From Rugalucina vietnamica (Eukaryota > Mollusca > Bivalvia > Lucinida > Lucinidae), in the NCBI GenBank assembly GCA_964017185.1, contig OZ024869.1:71766315-71830314 (forward strand): DNA of 64,000 nucleotides, read 5' to 3'. Positions 54,713 to 64,000 of the stretch are shown here, piece after piece (within the stretch, counting starts at the first letter, position 1; each line of letters starts with the position of its first letter). Both the position numbers and the translations under genes were made by a program. The notes under the pieces are model-generated. The model was not told where the DNA came from, ran no database searches, and worked only from the letters and a program-made list of their open reading frames with translations.

Positions 54713-55659
54713 CTAATATTTCCGAAAATATTTCCAGATGTCGTTAGCAGTTAACGGACGGCTCATCGGAACAAAAATTGCAATTTGGTGATGACGCTAT
54801 GTAATTGCTCAAAATATTACTGGACTTTACAAAATTACTACAGTTGGGGTTGAGTTTAAAATGAATATATATACATGTACATATTTTAAACAACAAACGG
54901 TAATCCGTTTGGGAACGATTTTCACACAAGTGCGTCTGGCACTGGCAATGATTCAGGTGAACGCTAGCGTTTTACACTTGTCGGTCTAGCACTTTAATTT
55001 CCCAACAAGAAAGTGTCGAAGATGATGCGGAATATGAAATTACCGGGTCGAAGATGACACGGAATATGAAATTACCTTGATCAAGAATAGCTCTAGAGTG
55101 TTTATAATCGGAAATTAATGCAATAAGTTTTGATTGCCCGATGACTCACAAAATTCGCCCCGTTGTCTCACACAACTTGCCCGATGCCTCACATTATGTA
55201 AATGCACCTAGCATTAAATCCCTTTGCAATGCTTGGCGAGATTTTATTTTTTGTGGGAATTTTCCAGTATACTATTATTCATTTGCAAATACCAACGTGA
55301 CCTTCTTGGTCCATTTCTTTTACTAGAAAATCAAAAGAAAATGTGTTTTCGTGGCATTGAAAGGCATGCCATCTAAAATGGGGCGCACAATCACGCGTTT
55401 CTTGGAACATTTATTTACAAACTGTTTACATAATAAAGAACAATAATGATTTCTACAGCTCCTGCAGCAAACAGAATTTTGACATGCAACGTCACCCAGC
55501 CATGTCGGAACAAGACAAAAAGAAGATTAAAACTACGTACCGTGTCGCCATAGTAAATCCCGATGTCTCACCGACACATCGCCCGATGCTTCACATTTTT
55601 CCGATTAACCCCCGTTGATTCACAGTTTTTCTAATACACCGTTTCCATAAGTTGTTAAG

Positions 55660-56165
55660 TCTCAATATAAACTAAACAGAAGAAAAATTCTGCTTATTAG
55701 ATTTCTGCTAACAGACTCAAAAGATTTCTGTTAGATGTGCCATAGCAAACGTTTATACACGCTTCGATCATGTCATGGTATTTCTAAAACTTTTCTCATT
55801 TTTTTTTAAAATAAGAAAGATAACCATTGTAATACAAATTAAGCCATACCAACAGTTCAATCGGAGTTGCTTCCCTTGGTACATGTATTTGACAGTTTAT
55901 GACCCCTGTTGACCTGTCACAGGTGAATGCTCCAGGTGTACACATGTTTTGATGACATCATACACAGGTAAATAAGAGTTATCTATGGAATTCACATTGC
56001 TTGTGTTGACAATTTGTACAGATAGTGCGGCCTGATTGAAATTTCGGAACTAGGTTATTATTTGATGATCTTTTAAGGTAGATGATTTTGATTCTTCATC
56101 ATAATTCTTTGTATGCAATCATCATGATCATGTCATCTTTTGAAGTTGCCACCAGTTCTTATCCT
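55660..56165. other. No recognised feature
   Basis: AT-rich, with no splice-supported open frame and no repeat boundary recognised. Confidence 0.5.
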
Positions 56166-56171
56166 TACTTA

Positions 56172-56485
56172 TGCACCAGTCATTTGCAACCACGTCCCCC
56201 TCGGGGCCGGGGAATAGCGGGGATATTGACTTTTCTCTTTCCAAATCCCGGGTATATGCCCAGCACTGCAGGGATACTCTTATGGTCAAAGCTCTGCGAA
56301 AGTCCCCGCTCAAATCCCGGCAGGTAAATGTAAATTTTCATGGCCATTTTGTGACAGGAATCAAAACCCCTGCTATTCCATGGCACTGCGGGGACAATGC
56401 TGAAATCAAAACCCTGCAGTTAAGCCCGGCTATGCCCCCGCTATTCCCGGCCCCGAGGGGGCCGTGGTTGCAAATGACTGGTGCA
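56172..56485. mobile_element. PIF/Harbinger-like MITE, copy 3
   Basis: TIR TGCACCAGTCATTTGCAACC and inverse, with TTA at 56169-56171 and 56486-56488. The GC-rich interior gives open frames on both strands that are not genes. Confidence 0.9.
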
Positions 56486-56765
56486 TTAAAAAGTAACTTT
56501 TGTTGTTACTGTTCCTGGATAATCTAACTGAGCAGGCATCACAAAAAGTGCCAGTTTGCCAGTCAAAACAAAACAAACAACATTCCATGATGGCTATTGA
56601 CAAAAATTGCCAACAAATAAGCCTGTCCAGCAAAACAATAAGCTTTCGCTCAGCCAAGAAATAGAGATCTGCCAGCAAGTTGTCTTGTATATTGAAAAAA
56701 GAAAATTGTGATGACTGCCACATTCTGGGAGGATAAGATTGGGTTTGGGATGGCTGATACCTATA

Positions 56766-56872
56766 CCCAGCGGGCACATGACGTCAAATGCCGTCGTATC
56801 AATGTCGATGCGATGTCATGACGTTGCATCGACGTCGATCTGACGTCATTTTGACGTCATGTGCCTGCTGGG
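56766..56872. mobile_element. 107-bp MITE with TGACGTCA iterations, TA-flanked
   Basis: Ends CCCAGCGGGCACATGACGTC and TGACGTCATGTGCCTGCTGGG with TA on both sides (56764-56765, 56873-56874). The interior alternates GACGTC, ATCGACGTCGAT and TGACGTCA. Confidence 0.85.
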
Positions 56873-56874
56873 TA

Positions 56875-57320
56875 TGATGCAAACTTTTGTCTCTGCATAT
56901 CCCCCTCCAATTTGCAGGAACTGTGCAAGAGTCAAAATCTAGCTGAATTCCTCTGGAGGAAGTGGCAAGGAGATGTAATTTAGACATAGCAGACTGCTGG
57001 TTGAAAATGGCTTTTAAATTTTTACCAAGCAGCTGCCCCTGCGCTTACAGAGGGGATGGGAGTAGGGGGCTTTGAGTAGGGATTTTTTCGGTCAAACTTT
57101 GGTTACCATGCGCAAGATGCAATGAAACAGCATATTAATGTTTGAATGAGTAACATACTACATGTACATTACATGAATGGTTTGCCATCACAAATACGCA
57201 TATGATGGGTCAACCACAAGACCATGGATTGGTGTTTTCCGTAAAAGAATGTATATTGATATTGTTTTTGCCCTTTTTTTGTGGCTCTTTGGTTGTCAAA
57301 TCTAGCCATAGGGTATACAT
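56875..57320. other. No recognised feature
   Basis: Nothing beyond short low-complexity stretches. Confidence 0.5.
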
Positions 57321-57324
57321 TACT

Positions 57325-57562
57325 TAGCCCTGAAGCGAGAAATCAGGTCTTCAAGGTTTCGGACAAGCTCTGACACAAACCGGCCTGTACAGCCACAGAA
57401 GAAGGCTGGAAGCTTGAAATTTCGGATTTGAGAAGATAGATAGATTGTATCATTTTTGTAGCAAAATCAAAGGCGCTGATCAGCTGTGCAGTTACTGCAC
57501 AGCTGATCTGCGTCTTTGTTTTTGCATATGCAAAAAAACAGGCTGTCACATGACGCTACTCA
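57325..57562 (+). mobile_element. GAGCC MITE, copy n
   Basis: Degenerate ends. Core GCTGATCAGCTGTGCAG / CTGCACAGCTGATC intact. Confidence 0.85.
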
Positions 57563-58235
57563 CTTGTCAATGTACATAAACATATAGGGTCGTTAAGGTA
57601 ATTATGGTTATGGTCTAATTTATCTTATGTCAAGCCCACCGAAAATAGCCACCATGTTGAATATAAACTGGGATGATGAGCATGACATTTCTATGAGTAT
57701 GGTAAACAACTCTGAACTAGAGAAACATTTGATCAACCTATAAGTGAACGATCGACCAGATCTGGTTTTGTCTTAATCTGACACTTCGTTGTATGTTTGG
57801 GAATCTGTAATTCTGTATAGTCAAACAGCAGTTACTTATAATATTCGAATATATATGCATATAAAAACAATTTAATTGATAATAATATAACTTTGGTTCG
57901 AAATCCCACATTATACGCTGACTACTGATGGGTAGGTAAGGGCTTGAAAGCATTAAGTGCCGTAGAGTTACATTCTCGCAAAAATAAGTCTGATCGAGTC
58001 ACCCATTTAGGAGTTGAGATCCCCTTGTCAGAATTTGATTCAGCTTAAAAATTCAAGTGGAAAATTGACATCTGAAAGCATTTGTTTTAAAATATATAAT
58101 TGTTTCAAAATTCACAATTTCATTGGCTGTATTGTAATCATGTGACTGCCAAAGTAACCCCTAGACAGCCAAAGTAACTCCAGTACAGATACAATCTCAG
58201 TCTATTCAGTGGATTTAGCAGATTGTCTAAGATTT

Positions 58236-58464
58236 GAGCCGCCTCGTGGGAAAACCAACAATATGGTTTCCGAACAGGTCCGACACAAACCGAGCTGCAC
58301 AAGCACAGAAGGAGGCTAGAATCTTGAAATTTCAGATTTAAGAAGAAGAGGAAGTGTACTATCTGTGTAGCGAAAACAAAGTCGCTGATCAGCGGTAACC
58401 GCGAAGCTGATCTGCGTCTTTGTTTTCGCATATGCAGATTGTTGGTTTTCTCATTAGGCGGCTC
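58236..58464 (+). mobile_element. GAGCC MITE, copy o
   Basis: Near full length with ATTT target duplications at 58232-58235 and 58465-58468. The core is shortened (GCTGATCAGCGGTAACCGCG). Confidence 0.92.
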
Positions 58465-58575
58465 ATTTTGTGTCACAATGGAATTTAAGCTTTTGTGCAT
58501 TTTAGACACTCTAAGTTCAGATTTTGACACATAAGGTTATTTCATAACCCACTAATCAAAAGATCTTAGATCTAA

Positions 58576-58775
58576 ATGAGCCGTGATGTGAGAAAACCGG
58601 TCTTTGGGGTTTGCGACCAGGTATCTCACAAACCGGCCTGTACAGTCACAGCATATGGCTAGACGCTTGAAATTTAGGATTTAAGAAGAATAGAGATTTT
58701 ACTGTCTGTTACTGCACAGCTGATCTGCGTCTTTGTTTTCGCATAGGCAAAATACTGGTCTTCTCATGGAGCACC
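58576..58775 (+). mobile_element. GAGCC MITE, copy p, with 20-bp flanking direct repeats
   Basis: Half of the palindromic core is deleted. Flanked by TCAAAAGATCTTAGATCTAA at 58556-58575 and 58776-58795. Confidence 0.85.
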
Positions 58776-58925
58776 TCAAAAGATCTTAGATCTAACTGAT
58801 AGGTGTCCATAATTTGTTAAACCCCTTTTTGAGACATTGTTGATCTTGTATGTGGATTGTTTCTTGATGAAAGAATGAAATTTACCTACATTTATGTAGT
58901 TTAGTCTTATAAATAGAAGTATATA

Positions 58926-59146
58926 TATATTTTTTAAATTCAGTTTTACTTTTCAAGATTATTTCAGTTCATATGAGACTGGCCAATCAGTAGGTGGGGC
59001 AAAAACGGGAGAACCCTGAGAAAAACCACCTGACACACCCGCAAGCACAACTTGGCTTGTCTCATATGTGGCAACAGACACAGCGGTGAGATGATCGAGT
59101 GATTAAGAAACAGTGCTCTTAACCGCTCGGCAACGGGGGCGCCCCA
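58926..59146 (-). mobile_element. tRNA-derived SINE (group A), full length
   Basis: Reverse of 19717-19960. CTGAGAAAAACCACCTGACA gives the intact sequence at the site where the 45.1-kb copy is interrupted. Confidence 0.85.
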
Positions 59147-59182
59147 AAAATAGAAGTATATTTTGAATTAATTCAAGTCTGG

Positions 59183-59300
59183 TTAAGAGTTTCCACTTTG
59201 GGAGGGGGAAGTTTTAGGTTTGATCCCTGGCTGTGTCACACCAAAGACATCAAAATGGTACCAGTGGCTTTCTTGCTTGGTGCTCATTATTATAAGACAT
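59183..59300 (+). mobile_element. Probable tRNA-like SINE fragment
   Basis: TTTAGGTTTGATCCCTGGCT is box-B-like. The rest is diverged. Confidence 0.4.
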
Positions 59301-59988
59301 TGAGTACTAAAATATATGTGTCATGTTCGTGACAAATGTTCATCCTGACTTAATGAATGCATCCCCTTACCATAGGGTTTTGTCAGTTATTGATGTGAAA
59401 CTGGGTGAGAGTTTGTCATAGTGACCTACTTTACATTGTACAATAATTTGTCATTTATTTTGAAGATGTGTTGAAATTCTAAAAACTATATATACAGTGA
59501 TTTGTCATTTATTTTGAAGACATGCGCTGAAATTCTAAAAACTTGTCATAGAAATAATAAAATACATGTAATTTGCAAAAAATAAGGTAATCTTTTCACA
59601 AACTTCTTATAGAAAGACCTATGACCTCAGATGTAATGTGAACTTGACTTTGATTCCATTTAATGAAAATAATTGTATTAAATGTCAAAACGACATTGTA
59701 AAAACATATTTGAAATCCTCCAAGGAGGTATTTTTCATTAATTTAAATACATACATTTGTGATTGGGATATTTAATTTCAGTTTATTTCAATATTTGCAA
59801 TGAAGTAATTTATTTGATCATGAAATTACCAAAATATTAAGGTTAATTTATAGACATTGGCATGAACACCATTCTTTGTGTGTGAATGTGTACCAGAAGG
59901 TTCATCTGCCTTATACATTTGCAAATACATGTAGAGTCAAATATATTATGAGCCAATCTGAAATTGATTTAAGCTATGTTCTCACTGT

Positions 59989-60683
59989 CCCAGTTTAGCT
60001 CCCCGGTTTGATAAACTGGGATGAACCGTGACAAACTGGGATAGAACCGTAGCACTACCTTGGCAAATTGTGGAAAACCGGGGAGCCTTCATGTTTATAT
60101 TAAAATGTTTAATACAACTGGGACGAACCGGGAGATGTCATAACACGGGTAAAACTGGGGTAACACCGTGACAAACGGTTATAGCATCGGGACTCGACCA
60201 TGATAAACCGGGATGATCAGGCATAAACAGTGGATAACCAGGATGACACTGGGCTATTCCGGCACAAACCAGGGCTCCACCGTCTGTAAGAATTTGGTCC
60301 CAGTGAACCCAGGTTTGCCCCGATGGCATCCCGGTTCACCCCGGTGCTGTCCCTTAGCTGTCCCAGTTCACCCTGGTTGCTATCATTTTTAATACCGCCA
60401 AACATGGTGGCACCACCGGGGTAAACCGGGACACCACCGGGGTGAATCGCGACGCTACCAGGCTTTACCGTATTAAAACTGGGGTACACCAGCCTGCACC
60501 GTGACAACACCGTAGTAGAACCGGGAACAAGACCGGGGTTACACTGGGGTAACACGATGACTTTGAGAACATGATCAATTTTGGTAGAAACAGTTCTGTG
60601 GTTTATCACAGTAATGAGTAGTATACTGGCTCACTGGCTTGTCTTCACCGAGGCGAACCAGAGCAGTACCGGGACAGTGAGAA
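59989..60683. mobile_element. Fold-back element built on AACCGGGA/TCCCGGTT
   Basis: Ends TTCTCACTGTCCC / GGGACAGTGAGAA. The interior holds more than twenty variants of AACCGGG, ACCGTGACAA or ACCGGGGTAA in both orientations. The open frame at 60217-60609 (Val/Pro/Gly rich) is a by-product. Confidence 0.82.
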
Positions 60684-60689
60684 TTGGGT

Positions 60690-62200
60690 TTAAGATTGGG
60701 CCATATTTAGAGCGATGTCAGAAAGGATAGACTCTTAAGTAGGATCAGATGTTTGCTGGTTTGCTGAAGAAAGTTAAACAATCTTTTGAATCCATGGCCA
60801 TTTAGGTTTGTTTTAATCTTTTAAAAAAATCTTTAACTTGTACTTATTAGATTTACATGTAGGAATCAATTTTGCCAATTGCAAGCTTTTAGAATCAAAC
60901 AGAAAACCATTGTTTAATATTTATCATTGATTATAATCATATTTTCATTTTTTTTTATTTAAACATGTGCTACAATGAAAGAAAATCAAGGAAAATGGAG
61001 ATTATTACACTAAGACAGCTTTGATCGCATTAACTCGGACCTAGGTAAATGATATCCGACTTTCATGGAAATTAAGGCCTGGTACATTGTACTGTGACCA
61101 AGGTTGGTTAGTTTTCAGTTGCTGGTGGAAGAATGATCATTGACTCCTGGTCCATGACTCGAAGTTATGCCTTAGCCCAGGAAATGCATGATTATGACAA
61201 TTGCACTGATGTCACCTCAGCTGTCTAAATGAAAAGCTATAATGGTGATTATTTTGTCTGGTTTATGCATTTGTGGTAAAACGGACAAAAATTATTATTG
61301 CTCAAGTGTTTCAAAAACTTCCCAAAACTTAATTTTGTGGCAACTTAAGCCCCAAAATTAATTGAATCCAGTTATTGCCAATTTGCTCATTAGACTTGAA
61401 ATTCAAAGTGGGCACCCACAAAGTCTTCCCATTGTTATGCGGCTTGGTCCGTATCATTTGATTATGGGCATGGCTTGGCATGCTTGAATCAGTGGTATTT
61501 TATCTTGACCGCGGATGGTTAGTGCTCATTGAGTATCAATCACCACATCATGTCACCACGTAGGTTGTAATGGTCGCCACAATGGCCTAATAGAAATGTA
61601 AGGTCCTGTGAAAAATGGGCATTAAATTAGTTGGCGGAACATAGGAAAATTGGCATTTTTTGGTGAGAGGGAAATTGCATTTTCGATGGCACATGAAAAA
61701 AAATATAACCATTGTAAAGTTCTACAACAGGTTCGTGAAATGAATATTTGGCGGCTCTTAAATGAACAAAATGAGAGGGTCAACTAATCGTGATATTGGG
61801 GCTTTAATTCATTGTTTTGTTGCTTTTCAAATGACAAACTTCGTTTAATGGTGGTAAATGGTTGACACTATAGTAAGGAGTTGGAATGAGTGGAATTTAA
61901 ACATTTGAATATAAGGTCAGAGGTGACTGATTGATGGTTCAAATGACCCACCTTAATAGAAGGCCATATGACAATAAATCTTCTGTCCACTTGTGAATTG
62001 AAATGGGTAAAATTGGCGCCCTTGTAGTAATACTGCTTAATGAGGGTAACCCCAGAATGTGACCATGAATGAATCAAATGGATCAAAATAAAAAATGGAA
62101 AAGTACTGCTGGCCTTGAATTATTTTGTAATTGTCTGGTGACAGTTCAGGATTTATTTGTTTGTGTCATTGCAGAAGGTTCTAACTCTGCATCTCTTGTT
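60690..62200. other. No recognised feature
   Basis: AT-rich non-repetitive DNA without a splice-supported coding frame. Confidence 0.5.
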
Positions 62201-62205
62201 CCAGA

Positions 62206-62430
62206 GGTGAGCACGGTGACCTGGTAGTAATGCGCCAGACTCCTATTGAAAGGTTCTGGGTTTGAATCCCACTGGTGCAAGGTTGTGTCTTTGAGTGGGA
62301 CACATTAACTCCCCTAATTATAGTACTGCATGGTTAGCACCCAGGGAAAGGCTAAATGTCTTGACATGACAGAAAAAATGTTGAATGGGCTGTTATACCT
62401 CAATACATGTACAACAAACAAAATTAAAAA
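62206..62430 (+). mobile_element. tRNA-derived SINE (group B)
   Basis: GGTGACCTGGTAGTAATGCG (box A region), GGGTTTGAATCCCACTGG (box B), then a GTCTTGACATGACAGAAAAA body and an ACAACAAACAAAAT tail. Confidence 0.85.
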
Positions 62431-62458
62431 ATTGCGCCTGGTGCTGAACCAATGATGG

Positions 62459-62773
62459 TGCACTAGTCATTTGTAACCATGGCCCCAAGGCCCGGGGAAT
62501 AGTGGGGACTTTGACTTTTGGTCCAGCAAATCCCCGCTAAAAGCCCCACCCTGTGGGGACTGCTCATTGGTAAAACCACTGCTGTTTTCTCCCGCAGCCT
62601 GCTATCTTTTCATTCACGGCCCTTTTTGCATATATAAAGCAAACCCTGGGTATTTCCTCTGTACAGCCGTGGCAAAACTTTGGTCAAAGCCCCGCTCAAT
62701 TCCACGGCTACCCCCCGCCCTCCCCTGGGGGTGGGGGTGGGGAGATGGGGCGTGGTTGCAAATGACTGGTGCA
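62459..62773. mobile_element. PIF/Harbinger-like MITE, copy 4
   Basis: TGCACTAGTCATTTGTAACC at left and GGTTGCAAATGACTGGTGCA at right. TTA follows on the right only, and the left flank is GG, so that side has mutated. Confidence 0.82.
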
Positions 62774-63230
62774 TTATATCCTAAGCAACCAGGGTATGCT
62801 GGTGGTCAAAAAACAAAGAAACATCACGTACATCAATGTACTACATACACCTTTGAAAGTTAAAAGAAGTGATGCAAACAACCTCAAGTTCAGGAAATGA
62901 TCTTAAGAGTGATGAGAGTGCTTTATCAGTAATATTACCTTACATAACCAGCGGTCCAAGCAATGTTTGTCTTACATGGCATGTTAATGGTATGTTGTGG
63001 CAAAACATACCACATTTGTAACATTGGTTGGACATTTGTAATGTTTCATACATACTGTATAGATCCAAAAACTTTACGACCCTAGAAAGCTGTTTCGAGT
63101 AACTTAAATACAACTAAAGAAGCCAGTCTTCTTGATAACATATCCCGAAACGTAAAGATCAGAGATAGCACTAAACAGTCCAGACCCTGATCAAGGTGTT
63201 CTGCTGTCTGAGCTGACTCTGCAGTTTTAT

Positions 63231-63256
63231 TTTCGGCTCGTCTCGACGAGCCGAAT
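63231..63256. repeat. Palindrome TTCGGCTCGTC/GACGAGCCGAA
   Basis: Perfect 11-bp arms around TC. It resembles the terminal hairpins of the Helentron-like families, but no partner end was found. Confidence 0.7.
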
Positions 63257-63573
63257 ATACGATAGGATTTTGGCTGGGAACCTACGAAAAATACCGAACA
63301 CTCCGCATGACTACACAGGCTGGTTTCCGATCTACACTAATTAGTCATCCGGTAAGCCGAAAACATGTGATGTTTTAAACGTTAGCAGTGATTGGTTTAA
63401 TGAAATCCAGCCAATCATCATTTTTCTTTTAAGCAAAGTTCGGATGTAGACCTTTTTGCGTATGCTGATATCGGGGCCGTAAGGGTCGACTAATTACCGA
63501 ACAGGAAATCCAGGAAGCAGGTCATCTCTGCCTTTTTACTTTTCGGTCTTACCAAGTCCACTCGGCCTTTTTT

Positions 63574-63700
63574 CTTTTTTAATTCAATTTTATGTCCCTT
63601 TTAAGATAATTTCAGCTCATATAAGTGGGTGGTACGAAAACGGGAGGTCCAGAAGAAAAACCATCTGGCAAACCGCAAGCAGAAGGTCTCGCACCGTGAT
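63574..63700 (-). mobile_element. SINE group A, truncated
   Basis: TTTATGTCCCTTTTAAGATA, ATTTCAGCTCATATAAGTGG and GAAAAACCATCTGGCAAACC match the group A tail and middle in reverse. Confidence 0.65.
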
Positions 63701-63951
63701 GAAAGGGACCCTACTTTCTCTGACACAATTCACACCAAGTAAACCATGTACACGACTTCCATACATTGGACCGTGTCTGTTCGCCTCCGAAACACCTCTA
63801 ATTTTTATAGCTATATCATTGCAAGCAGTACTGTGGCTTATGCCTACTTAATGACTGATTAGTGTGGGTCGGAAATCAACATATTTTTTATCCCACTTGT
63901 CCATTATGTTTATGCACACAGAGCCGTTTCTAGCCTATAAAAGTGTAACGG

Positions 63952-64000
<49 letters not shown>
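63952..64000. repeat. (CT)n(CA)n microsatellite at window end
   Basis: About 16 CT units followed by about 9 CA units, cut by the window edge. Confidence 0.95.

Larger units (their letters stand above)
49411..55654. mobile_element. 6.2-kb long-TIR element flanked by TTAA
   Basis: TTAA at 49407-49410 and 55655-55658. Inner termini CAACCTATGGAAACAGTGTA and, inverted, CAACTTATGGAAACGGTGTA. About 90 bp of strong inverted similarity (GTGAAGCATCGGGCGATGTG...) continues as weaker similarity around GTGCGCCCCATTTTA and TGCAGGAGCTGTA to about 280 bp. The interior is full of other repeats and has no recognisable transposase. Confidence 0.82.

Noticed and set aside
56082-56527. Overlapping open frames on both strands near 56.2 kb
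   Set aside because: They coincide with the PIF-like MITE, whose GC-rich interior lacks stops by composition.
60217-60609. 130-codon Val/Pro/Gly-rich minus-strand frame
   Set aside because: It lies wholly within the AACCGGGA fold-back element and has no splice or domain support.

Overview
This is about 64 kb of AT-rich, repeat-dense, intron-containing animal DNA, most likely from a bivalve mollusc. The organism call is inference. It rests on tandem-core/microsatellite interspersed elements of the 'pearl'/Helentron-associated type, tRNA-derived SINEs ending in CAAACAAAC-type tails, and abundant MITEs. No prokaryotic gene, rRNA, CRISPR array or intact transposase was seen.

Two host genes lie head to head. 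On the minus strand (12299 down to 527, continuing off the left edge) are 13 exons that splice in phase into 556 codons of a coiled-coil protein recognisable as CCDC158. On the plus strand, from 16405, are two exons (16405-16596 and 26708-26856) that join into an acidic N-terminus plus a PDZ domain of the Shroom type. The rest of Shroom lies beyond the window or is not recognisable here. In human, CCDC158 and SHROOM3 are adjacent and divergently transcribed on 4q21, so this looks like an ancient conserved gene pair. The two start codons are 4.1 kb apart, and that interval holds any shared promoter plus repeats.

From about 26.9 kb to the end the window is, as far as can be seen, Shroom intron or downstream DNA filled with mobile elements. 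Main layers: (1) a 0.23-kb GAGCC...GGCTC MITE with a palindromic core, about 16 copies, several with clear 4-bp target duplications; (2) PIF/Harbinger-like MITEs with TTA/TAA duplications; (3) TTAA-flanked elements, including identical-length 212-bp twins and a 6.2-kb long-TIR element; (4) two large TIR elements (3.18 kb and 2.26 kb) with 5-bp target duplications and nearly perfect 80-95 bp TIRs; (5) three families of Helentron-like elements with covarying asymmetric terminal inverted repeats, tandem cores and terminal hairpins; (6) two SINE groups; (7) several fold-back elements whose interiors reiterate one short motif; (8) minisatellites of 29, about 48, about 314 and about 420 bp. The best nest is at 45.0-49.3 kb: a SINE is split by a Helentron-like element with no target duplication, and that element is itself split by a 2.26-kb TIR element (which carries a GAGCC MITE) and by a 1.03-kb TA-flanked MITE.

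Almost all open reading frames longer than 60 codons outside the named exons are fortuitous frames through these repeats.
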